This document shows positions 56,993-64,000 of a stretch of DNA of 64,000 bases, piece by piece (position 1 is the stretch's first letter; every line of letters begins with the position of its first letter). The stretch is from positions 868,001-932,000 of the forward strand of contig NZ_PKFN01000007.1 of assembly GCF_002933395.1 (NCBI RefSeq). Reading direction: 5' to 3'. A model generated the notes under the pieces. The model was not told the origin of the DNA, made no database searches, and worked only from the letters and a program-made list of their open reading frames with translations. A program made the position numbers and the translations under genes. Source of the stretch: Yoonia maritima. GTDB lineage: Bacteria; Pseudomonadota; Alphaproteobacteria; Rhodobacterales; Rhodobacteraceae.

Positions 56993-57895
56993 TCAAATCA
57001 GAGGGCTATCTGTCAAGCGTGCGATTTTCTCAAGGCGCGCAACTTCGCCGTGAATGCCCGATATTATTGCTTTAGCCACCTTATTCAATCTGTCAGATTG
57101 GCGGTCAGACGTGTGACGCACCAGATAAAACGACCGCGTCAGCGATATTTCATCCACAAGAACACGTCGCAACTCAGGCGCGAAAGGTAGCGCGAAATCG
57201 TGAACAATTCCTATACCTGATTGTCGGATCATCTGGAGCTGAACCGCAACTGAATTCGATGCCAATTGAACTCCTTGCGCGCCTAGGTCGCCAAGATAGT
57301 CGAGTTCTTTGTCAAAAATCATATCCGGAATATAACCGACGATGGGTTTTCCGCGAATATCGTCGCGGGTCACCAATGCTGGATCGTCGGTCCGGGATGC
57401 AAGGTGTAATTTATAGTCTGTAATACGTTGCACCGTCAGCCTACCTGCGGCCGGTGGGCTAACGGTCACGGCCATATCCGCCTCTCGGCGGGACAAGTTC
57501 ACGACGCGAGGCAAAGCTAGAATTTGAATTTCAAGCGCAGGGTTTTCCGCTTGAATCGCCGCACAAACCTGCGGCAACAAAAAATTCGCCGCCCCATCAG
57601 GAGCGCCGATTCTGATTTGTCCAGTTAACCCGGATGACCCGCCCTGCCCTTCGTCGCGCGCCAAAACCAGATGCGCCTCGGCTTCGGCAGCACGATCACG
57701 CATTCGTTCGCCAAGGTCAGTCAATGCATAGCCCTGCGGTGATTTCACGAACAAAATCGCCCCTAACGATCGTTCCAATCGCGCGATCCTCCGCCCCAGC
57801 GTTGCGGGGTCCATTTTCAGGATCGGCGCAGCCCCCGACAGGCTTTCGGCGCGTGCAACAGCAAGAAACACCCGCATGTCATCCCAATTATCCAT
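56993..57895 (-). CDS. LysR family transcriptional regulator
   Basis: A 300-residue regulator. The N-terminal helix-turn-helix reads DMRVFLAVARAESLSGAAPIL and LGRRIARLERSLGAILF; the effector domain includes IRIGAPDGAANFLLPQ and MIRQSGIGIVHDFAL. ATG 57895 (MDNWDDMRVF) is the likely start; the frame could open 21 bases upstream. It is divergent from mmsA-mmsB and probably controls them; a TATACC-N22-GGTATA dyad lies between. Confidence 0.9.
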   Translation of the reverse strand: MDNWDDMRVFLAVARAESLSGAAPILKMDPATLGRRIARLERSLGAILFVKSPQGYALTDLGERMRDRAAEAEAHLVLARDEGQGGSSGLTGQIRIGAPDGAANFLLPQVCAAIQAENPALEIQILALPRVVNLSRREADMAVTVSPPAAGRLTVQRITDYKLHLASRTDDPALVTRDDIRGKPIVGYIPDMIFDKELDYLGDLGAQGVQLASNSVAVQLQMIRQSGIGIVHDFALPFAPELRRVLVDEISLTRSFYLVRHTSDRQSDRLNKVAKAIISGIHGEVARLEKIARLTDSPLI

Positions 57896-57897
57896 CC

Positions 57898-57931
57898 TAT
57901 ACCTACATTTTTGCAAATTGGTTTTGGTATA
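57898..57931. promoter_or_regulatory. Dyad between lysR and mmsA
   Basis: TATACC (57898-57903) and GGTATA (57926-57931) form an inverted repeat with a 22-base spacer, next to AT-rich promoter-like DNA. It may be the LysR binding site. Confidence 0.3.
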
Positions 57932-57990
57932 TTCATTGTTTTACGTTGAAAAACGCAAGCCTATAGTTTTTGCAACAAACGGAGGATTCC

Positions 57991-59490
57991 ATGCAAGAGC
58001 TTACTCATTATATCGGCGGCGCGCACGTAAAGGGCACATCTGGCCGCTTTGCGGATGTCTACAATCCAGCAACCGGCGAAGTGCAGGCCAAGGTCCCGCT
58101 CGCCAATGCTGATGAAATGGCGCAGGCCGTTGATATCGCGGCAAAAGCACAACCAGCTTGGGCGGCGACCAACCCACAACGTCGTGCACGCGTAATGATG
58201 AAATTCGTCGACCTACTGAATCGCGACATGGACAAGCTCGCAGAGGCGTTGTCGCGCGAGCACGGTAAAACGCTTCCTGATGCTGCAGGTGACGTACAGC
58301 GCGGCCTTGAAGTGGCTGAATACTGCATCGGTGCGCCAGAAATGCTCAAGGGTGATTTCACCGATGGTGCTGGTCCGGGTATTGATATGTACTCGATGAA
58401 GCAAGCATTGGGTGTCACCGCCGGGATCACACCGTTTAACTTTCCAGCGATGATTCCAATGTGGATGTTTGCACCCGCAATCGTATGCGGCAACGCCTTT
58501 ATCCTTAAGCCATCAGAGCGTGATCCATCTGTCCCGCTGATGCTGGCCGAATTAATGGAAGAAGCAGGCCTGCCCAAAGGTATTTTACAAGTCGTCAACG
58601 GCGATAAAGAAGCGGTAGATGCGATCCTTGATCACGACGTGATCCAATCGATTGGTTTTGTCGGATCAACCCCAATTGCCGAATACATCTATGGTCGCGG
58701 CTGTTCGAACGGCAAACGCGTTCAGTGTTTTGGCGGCGCGAAAAACCATATGATCATCATGCCTGATGCAGATATGGATAAGGCAGCAGATGCGCTTATT
58801 GGGGCGGGATACGGTGCAGCTGGTGAACGCTGCATGGCGATTTCAGTCGCGGTTCCCGTGGGTGATGAAACGGCTGACCGCCTGATTGAAAAGCTGGTCC
58901 CTCGGATTGAAAAACTCAAGGTTGGGCCATACACGGGTGGCAATGATGTGGATTACGGCCCTGTCATTACTGCCGCAGCCAAAGCAAATATCCTAAGCCT
59001 GATCGAAAGCGGCGTTACCCAGGGCGCAGACCTTGTAGTCGACGGACGCGACTTTAACCTCCAAGGCTATGAAGACGGTTACTTTGTAGGGCCACACCTG
59101 TTTGATAACGTCACCAAAGAGATGGATATCTACAAAAAGGAAATCTTTGGCCCTGTCCTGTCATGCGTACGTGCACAATCCTACGAAGAGGCGATCGGCC
59201 TTGCCATGGACCACGAATACGGCAACGGTACCGCGATCTTTACCCGCGATGGCGACGCAGCGCGCGACTTTGCAAGCCGGATCAACATCGGCATGGTCGG
59301 AATTAACGTGCCGATCCCCGTTCCGCTTGCTTACCACACCTTCGGTGGCTGGAAAAAATCTGTCTTTGGTGACCTTAACCAACACGGTCCCGATGCGTTC
59401 AAATTCTACACGCGCACTAAAACCGTGACGTCCCGTTGGCCGTCGGGCATCAAAGAAGGCGGCGAATTTAACTTCAAACCAATGGAGTAG
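57991..59490 (+). CDS. mmsA: CoA-acylating methylmalonate-semialdehyde dehydrogenase
   Basis: A 499-residue aldehyde dehydrogenase of valine, thymine and inositol breakdown that yields propionyl-CoA. ITPFNFPAMIPMWMF, SERDPSVPLMLAEL and FVGSTPIAEYIY line the cofactor cleft; the catalytic Cys281 is in GAAGERCMAIS. GGAGG precedes ATG 57991; a frame opening at 57970 with TTG is not used. mmsB follows after 33 bases, and a LysR gene is divergent. Confidence 0.95.
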   Translation: MQELTHYIGGAHVKGTSGRFADVYNPATGEVQAKVPLANADEMAQAVDIAAKAQPAWAATNPQRRARVMMKFVDLLNRDMDKLAEALSREHGKTLPDAAGDVQRGLEVAEYCIGAPEMLKGDFTDGAGPGIDMYSMKQALGVTAGITPFNFPAMIPMWMFAPAIVCGNAFILKPSERDPSVPLMLAELMEEAGLPKGILQVVNGDKEAVDAILDHDVIQSIGFVGSTPIAEYIYGRGCSNGKRVQCFGGAKNHMIIMPDADMDKAADALIGAGYGAAGERCMAISVAVPVGDETADRLIEKLVPRIEKLKVGPYTGGNDVDYGPVITAAAKANILSLIESGVTQGADLVVDGRDFNLQGYEDGYFVGPHLFDNVTKEMDIYKKEIFGPVLSCVRAQSYEEAIGLAMDHEYGNGTAIFTRDGDAARDFASRINIGMVGINVPIPVPLAYHTFGGWKKSVFGDLNQHGPDAFKFYTRTKTVTSRWPSGIKEGGEFNFKPME

Positions 59491-59523
59491 AGCACGCCAA
59501 AATACCGTTAGGGAGGGAACAAG

Positions 59524-60393
59524 ATGAAAATCGGGTTTATTGGTCTAGGCAACATGGGTACTCCGATGGCCCGTAATCTACAAGGTAGCCATGACATTAC
59601 GGGCTACGATCCTTCGGCTAAACCTGACGGTATTCCTTTGGTGGCAAGCGCCGCGCTGGCCGCCAAAGACGCAGATGTCGTTATCACCATGCTTCCTAAC
59701 GGTGAAATACTGCGATCAGTCTCAAATGAAATTCACCCGGCGATGCCTGCGGGGTCAATTCATTTGGACTGCTCGACGGTCGATGTCGACTCTGCACGGT
59801 ATGTCGCAGATCAGGCCAGCACCCACGGACTAAAGGCCGTGGACGCACCCGTTTCGGGTGGTATCGGAGGTGCCAGCAATGGCACACTTACATTTATGGC
59901 TGGCGGCGCCCCAGACGCCTTTTCAGCGATACAACCTCTGTTCGACCTCATGGGTCAGAAGGCCGTGCATTGCGGTGATGCAGGCAGTGGTCAAGCCGCA
60001 AAAATTTGCAACAACATGATCCTTGGCGTCACTATGATTGCCACCTGCGAGGCATTCGCGCTCGCGGATAAACTAGGCCTTGATCGGCAAGCGATGTTCG
60101 ATGTGGTTAGTACATCCAGCGGATCAAGCTGGTCCATGAACACCTATTGCCCTGCCCCCGGCATTGGACCGAACAGCCCCGCTGATAACAACTACACCCC
60201 CGGATTCGCGGCCGAGCTGATGCTCAAAGACCTGAACCTATCGCAAATGGCAGCCGCCGCCGCTGACGCCGATACGCCAATGGGGCAGGCCGCACGCGAC
60301 CTTTACGCAGATTTCGTCGAAAACGAAGACGGTCATGGCAAAGACTTTTCGGCAATGCTACCCCGGTTCGTCGCGCGGCATCACGAAAACTGA
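59524..60393 (+). CDS. mmsB: 3-hydroxyisobutyrate dehydrogenase
   Basis: A 289-residue beta-hydroxyacid dehydrogenase of valine breakdown, making methylmalonate semialdehyde, the MmsA substrate. The N-terminal nucleotide loop IGFIGLGNMGTPMARNL, the substrate loop DAPVSGGIGGASNGTLTFM and the catalytic Lys in GSGQAAKICNNM are present. GGGAGG lies upstream of the ATG. It is convergent with uvrA with only 14 bases between stops and no hairpin. Confidence 0.96.
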   Translation: MKIGFIGLGNMGTPMARNLQGSHDITGYDPSAKPDGIPLVASAALAAKDADVVITMLPNGEILRSVSNEIHPAMPAGSIHLDCSTVDVDSARYVADQASTHGLKAVDAPVSGGIGGASNGTLTFMAGGAPDAFSAIQPLFDLMGQKAVHCGDAGSGQAAKICNNMILGVTMIATCEAFALADKLGLDRQAMFDVVSTSSGSSWSMNTYCPAPGIGPNSPADNNYTPGFAAELMLKDLNLSQMAAAAADADTPMGQAARDLYADFVENEDGHGKDFSAMLPRFVARHHEN

Positions 60394-60407
60394 TGCCACG
60401 CTTCAAT

Positions 60408-63266
60408 TTATTCTGCCGCGACGGTCTTGGGGCCTAGCATCTCTTTCAGATAACGACCTGTATGGCTCTCGGTGACTTCGGCAACCTTTTCCGGTGTGCC
60501 CGTCGCAACCACCCGTCCGCCACCGTCACCGCCTTCTGGCCCGATGTCGATGATGTGGTCAGCGGTTTTTACCACGTCGAGGTTATGTTCAATCACAACA
60601 ACCGAATTGCCCTGATCAACCAGCTCGTGCAGCACCTCTAGCAGCTTGCGAACATCTTCGAAATGCAGACCAGTGGTCGGTTCATCCAAGATATACAGTG
60701 TGCGCCCCGTGGACTGGCGCGCCAGTTCTTTTGATAGTTTCACGCGTTGCGCTTCACCACCTGACAAAGTCGTCGCCTGTTGGCCCACCTTAATATAGCC
60801 CAAACCAACGCGCATCAGCGCATCCATTTTGGACCGGATCGACGGCACCACGCTAAAGAACTCCTGCGCATCTTCTACTGTCATATCAAGCACATCGGCG
60901 ATGGACTTGCCCTTAAACTTAATCTCAAGCGTCTCGCGATTATAGCGCGCGCCTTTACAGGTTTCACAAGTCACGTAGACATCGGGCAAGAAGTGCATCT
61001 CGATCTTGATAACACCATCGCCCTGACAGGCTTCGCAACGCCCGCCCTTCACGTTGAACGAAAAGCGGCCCGGTTTATAGCCCCGCGCCTTGGCCTCAGG
61101 CATGCCAGCGAACCAATCGCGGATCGGGGTGAACGCGCCCGTATAGGTCGCAGGGTTTGACCGAGGGGTTCGCCCGATGGGACGCTGGTCAATATCGATC
61201 ACCTTATCCAGGTGCTCGAACCCTTTGATGGTTTCACATGGGGCTGGCGCCTGCCGCGACCCGTTCAACTTTTGCGATGCATTCTTAAACAGCGTTTCAA
61301 TCGTCAGGGTGGATTTCCCGCCACCGGAAACACCTGTCACACAAACGAACTGCCCCAGCGGGAAATCGACAGTGACGTTCTGAAGGTTGTTCCCTGTCGC
61401 CTTCACAACCGTCAGCTTCTTTTTGTTACCCTTGCGGCGCTTGGCCGGCACGGCAATTTCGCGGGTGCCCGTTAGATATTGTCCTGTCATCGATGCAGCG
61501 TTCGCCATGATTTCAGCGGGGGTACCTTTGGCCACCACTTGCCCACCGTGCACACCCGCACCTGGACCAATGTCAAAGACATAGTCAGCCTCGCGAATGG
61601 CTTCCTCATCATGCTCTACCACGATGACGGTATTGCCCTGATCGCGCAGGTTCTTCAGCGTGGTCAGCAGGCGGTCATTGTCACGCTGGTGCAACCCGAT
61701 CGACGGCTCATCCAACACATAAAGCACGCCTTGCAGGCCCGACCCGATCTGTGACGCCAACCTGATCCGCTGGCTTTCACCACCAGACAAAGTACCCGAA
61801 TTTCGCGCCAGCGTCAGATACTCCAACCCAACGTTATTCAAGAACCCAAGACGTTCGCGAATTTCCTTCAGGATCGCCTTGGCGATTTCGTTCTTTTGCG
61901 CGGTCAGTTGATCAGGCACCGCCAGGCACCAATCATAGGCGTCCTTGATTGACATCTGGACCACCTGCCCAGCATGCAGACCTCCGATCTTCACGGCCAG
62001 TGCTTCTTGGCGCAGACGGTAACCGCCGCAGGTGCCACAAGGCCGGTTGTTCTGGTACTGCTCAAAATCCTCGCGGATCCAATTGCTGTCCGTCTCGCGA
62101 TAGCGGCGTTCCATATTCGGGATCACGCCTTCGAACGCACGTTCAACCTGATAGACACGCCCACCCTCGTCATAGCGAAACTTGATCTCTTCCTTGCCCG
62201 ATCCGTACAAAAAGACGTTCTGCACCTTTGGGTCTAGGTCTTTCCAGCGCGAATTCTTGTTGAAACCATAGTGCTTTGCTATGGCCTCGATGGTCTGCAA
62301 GAAATAAGGCGATTTGCCTTTGCGCCACGGTGCAATTGCACCATCAGCGATTTTCAACGTCACATCGGGCACACAAAGCCCTGCATCAAAGAACAGCTCT
62401 ACCCCCAACCCATCACAGCTTGGGCAGGCACCAAAAGGCGCATTGAACGAAAACAGACGCGGTTCGATCTCGGGGATGGTAAACCCAGAAACCGGACAGG
62501 CAAAGTTTTCGGAAAATGTGATACGCTCTGGCTCGCCCTCAGATGGGGCTGTTTCAAGAACGGTGATACCGTCAGCCAGATCAAGCGCAGTGCGGAAACT
62601 ATCGGCCAGCCGTGTTTCCAACCCTTCGCGCACAACGATCCGGTCAACCACCACATCAATATTGTGGCGGAATTTCTTATCCAGCGTCGGCGGCTCGTCT
62701 AATTCATAGAATTCGCCGTCGACCTTTACGCGCTGGAAACCCTGCTTGCGCAGCTCTAGGAATTCTTTGCGATACTCGCCCTTACGGTCACGAATAATTG
62801 GGGCAAGCAGATAGCCGCGCGTGCCCTCCTCTAATGTCATGACACGGTCGACCATATCTTGAACTTGCTGCGCCTCAATCGGCAGGCCAGTCGCAGGGCT
62901 GAACGGCGTCCCTGCCCGTGCGAACAGCAGGCGCATGTAGTCGTAAATTTCAGTGATCGTACCCACGGTCGAGCGCGGGTTTTTCGACGTTGTCTTTTGT
63001 TCAATCGAAATCGCCGGAGAAAGGCCACTGATGTGATCCACATCGGGCTTTTCCATCATATCAAGGAACTGCCGCGCATAGGCCGACAAGCTTTCGACAT
63101 AGCGGCGCTGGCCTTCGGCATAGATGGTATCAAACGCTAGCGACGACTTCCCAGAACCCGACAGCCCGGTGATAACCACCAGCTGATCACGCGGAATATC
63201 CACGTCGATGTTCTTAAGGTTATGCTCGCGCGCGCCGCGCACTTCGATGTTCTTCAGCTCTGCCAT
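60408..63266 (-). CDS. uvrA: Excinuclease ABC subunit A
   Basis: A 952-residue nucleotide-excision-repair ATPase. Two ABC cassettes are clear: Walker [14 protein letters not shown] (about residues 34-46) and [13 protein letters not shown] (about 643-655), with signature [12 protein letters not shown] and [12 protein letters not shown]. Zinc modules appear as [16 protein letters not shown] and CEACQGDG ... CETCKGARY. An SOS box (GAAC-N7-GAAC) lies 66 bases upstream, so LexA, encoded in this window, should control it. Confidence 0.97.
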   Translation of the reverse strand: MAELKNIEVRGAREHNLKNIDVDIPRDQLVVITGLSGSGKSSLAFDTIYAEGQRRYVESLSAYARQFLDMMEKPDVDHISGLSPAISIEQKTTSKNPRSTVGTITEIYDYMRLLFARAGTPFSPATGLPIEAQQVQDMVDRVMTLEEGTRGYLLAPIIRDRKGEYRKEFLELRKQGFQRVKVDGEFYELDEPPTLDKKFRHNIDVVVDRIVVREGLETRLADSFRTALDLADGITVLETAPSEGEPERITFSENFACPVSGFTIPEIEPRLFSFNAPFGACPSCDGLGVELFFDAGLCVPDVTLKIADGAIAPWRKGKSPYFLQTIEAIAKHYGFNKNSRWKDLDPKVQNVFLYGSGKEEIKFRYDEGGRVYQVERAFEGVIPNMERRYRETDSNWIREDFEQYQNNRPCGTCGGYRLRQEALAVKIGGLHAGQVVQMSIKDAYDWCLAVPDQLTAQKNEIAKAILKEIRERLGFLNNVGLEYLTLARNSGTLSGGESQRIRLASQIGSGLQGVLYVLDEPSIGLHQRDNDRLLTTLKNLRDQGNTVIVVEHDEEAIREADYVFDIGPGAGVHGGQVVAKGTPAEIMANAASMTGQYLTGTREIAVPAKRRKGNKKKLTVVKATGNNLQNVTVDFPLGQFVCVTGVSGGGKSTLTIETLFKNASQKLNGSRQAPAPCETIKGFEHLDKVIDIDQRPIGRTPRSNPATYTGAFTPIRDWFAGMPEAKARGYKPGRFSFNVKGGRCEACQGDGVIKIEMHFLPDVYVTCETCKGARYNRETLEIKFKGKSIADVLDMTVEDAQEFFSVVPSIRSKMDALMRVGLGYIKVGQQATTLSGGEAQRVKLSKELARQSTGRTLYILDEPTTGLHFEDVRKLLEVLHELVDQGNSVVVIEHNLDVVKTADHIIDIGPEGGDGGGRVVATGTPEKVAEVTESHTGRYLKEMLGPKTVAAE

Positions 63267-63332
63267 GAGGCCCCCGCAGGAAATTCAGTTAACAGATAGT
63301 AGACGAATACCAACTATCCAACCAAAAAATGA

Positions 63333-63347
63333 GAACATTAGAAGAAC
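63333..63347. promoter_or_regulatory. SOS (LexA) box upstream of uvrA
   Basis: GAAC-ATTAGAA-GAAC equals GTTC-N7-GTTC on the minus strand, the alphaproteobacterial LexA operator, placed before uvrA. Confidence 0.88.
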
Positions 63348-63362
63348 AAGCGAAATCAAACG

Positions 63363-63393
63363 CAAAAAGGGCGGCCCACCGAGAGCCGCCCTT
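63363..63393 (-). terminator. Intrinsic terminator of lpdA
   Basis: On the minus strand AAGGGCGGC / GCCGCCCTT forms a 9-bp stem with a 9-base loop, continued by TTTTT. Confidence 0.88.
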
Positions 63394-63413
63394 CGCATAA
63401 AAAGTCAAAACGC

Positions 63414-64000
63414 TTAGATATGGATCGCTTTACCGTAAGCGGCCAGCACGCTTTCGTGCATCATCTCTGACAATGTGGGGTGCGGGAAGACGGTGTTCAT
63501 CAGGTCTTCTTCGGTTGTTTCCAACTGACGACCTACGACATAGCCTTGGATCAATTCGGTCACTTCAGCACCAACCATATGCGCACCCAGCAATTCGCCA
63601 GTTTTGGCATCAAATACTGTCTTTACCAAACCTTCTGGTTCACCAAGCGCGACGGCCTTACCGTTACCGATGAATGGGAACTTGCCGACCTTCACATCAT
63701 AGCCAAGCTCCTTGGCCTTTGCTTCGGTGTATCCGACGCTGGCCACCTGCGGATAGCAATATGTACAGCCGGCGATGCTTTCCGGTTTCACGGGGTGCGC
63801 GTGCTTACCTGCGATAACTTCGGCAACCATCACACCTTCATGCGATGCCTTATGGGCAAGCCAAGGTGCACCTGCGATGTCGCCAATCGCATATATTCCA
63901 TCAACACCAGTGCGACAGAATTCATCTGTGACAACATGGGTCCGGTCAATTTTCACGCCAAGGCCTTCAAGGCCCAGACCTTCAACGTTACCAACGATGC
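63414..64000 (-). CDS. lpdA: Dihydrolipoyl dehydrogenase, C-terminal part (gene runs past the window)
   Basis: The E3 flavoenzyme of 2-oxoacid dehydrogenase complexes. The visible 194 residues include the FAD-binding GIYAIGDIAGAPWLAHKASHEG in parts, the interface domain with VASVGYTEAKAKELGYDVKVG and the C-terminal catalytic HPTLSEMMHESVL (His-Glu pair). The frame stays open to the window edge (IVGNVEGLGLEGLGV), so the N-terminal CxxxxC disulphide is outside. Identification is secure. Confidence 0.95.
   Translation of the reverse strand, partial: IVGNVEGLGLEGLGVKIDRTHVVTDEFCRTGVDGIYAIGDIAGAPWLAHKASHEGVMVAEVIAGKHAHPVKPESIAGCTYCYPQVASVGYTEAKAKELGYDVKVGKFPFIGNGKAVALGEPEGLVKTVFDAKTGELLGAHMVGAEVTELIQGYVVGRQLETTEEDLMNTVFPHPTLSEMMHESVLAAYGKAIHI

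Overview
The window looks like chromosomal DNA of a marine alphaproteobacterium of the Rhodobacteraceae (Roseobacter group). The evidence is the gene neighbourhoods (trpE/trpGDC-moaC-moeA-lexA-comEC-gltX-gltA; ccmE/ccmF/ccmH beside argC; zapA-tkt-gap), the alphaproteobacterial SOS boxes (GTTC-N7-GTTC) and the gene-transfer-agent (GTA) style lysis genes. The genus cannot be fixed from the sequence alone. Almost all of the window is conserved core genome with a few accessory insertions.

Layout. 1-3.7 kb: 3' end of enolase, a lone SIR2-like gene (possible defence NADase), a GNAT gene, a DUF985 cupin and an AIM24/TIGR00266 gene. 3.8-8.5 kb: class II (B12-dependent) ribonucleotide reductase nrdJ on the minus strand, with a small gene downstream and a long, structured, NrdR-box-bearing leader upstream, then tRNA-Pro. 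8.5-13.6 kb: DUF192, a double cold-shock protein, pdxH divergent from fabI, a LysE exporter, gpt and an aminotransferase. 13.6-25.2 kb: ppiD, trpE, (opposite strand) a YibQ-like deacetylase, then a tightly overlapping run trpG-trpD-ung-trpC-moaC-[GIY-YIG/DUF4357]-moeA, followed by lexA. 25.2-30.2 kb: comEC, gltX, gltA. 30.2-39.3 kb: a GNAT and a DUF2087 gene, then a long minus-strand run acyltransferase-murI-argC-ccmE-[endolysin-holin-XhlA]-ccmF-ccmH-enoyl-CoA hydratase. 39.3-44.3 kb: fused indolepyruvate ferredoxin oxidoreductase with a divergent LysR, and a NUDIX gene. 44.5-48.2 kb: candidate sRNA, purL, bolA, grxD, a broken small membrane-protein gene and a Cys-less glutaredoxin-like gene. 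48.2-54.9 kb: zapA and a coiled-coil partner, tkt, DUF808, and two gap paralogues separated by a structured RNA element and a 47-residue membrane microprotein. 55-64 kb: DUF1127, an alpha/beta hydrolase, coaD, a CBS protein, a LysR divergent from mmsA-mmsB, uvrA with an SOS box, and the 3' part of lpdA.

The most noteworthy items are: (i) a three-gene GTA/phage-type lysis cassette lodged inside the cytochrome c maturation operon, with a hairpin that overlaps the endolysin ribosome-binding site; (ii) a 77-nt three-way-junction RNA that would hide the ribosome-binding site of a microprotein between two gap genes; the two gap products differ at the cofactor-selecting Asp (Ala36 versus Asp36) and both genes carry CceR-like palindromes upstream; (iii) a GIY-YIG-DUF4357 gene inserted exactly at the moaC/moeA ATGA junction with overlaps at both ends; (iv) a branched leader RNA ending in a U-run upstream of nrdJ; (v) a candidate sRNA with an exposed anti-Shine-Dalgarno sequence before purL.
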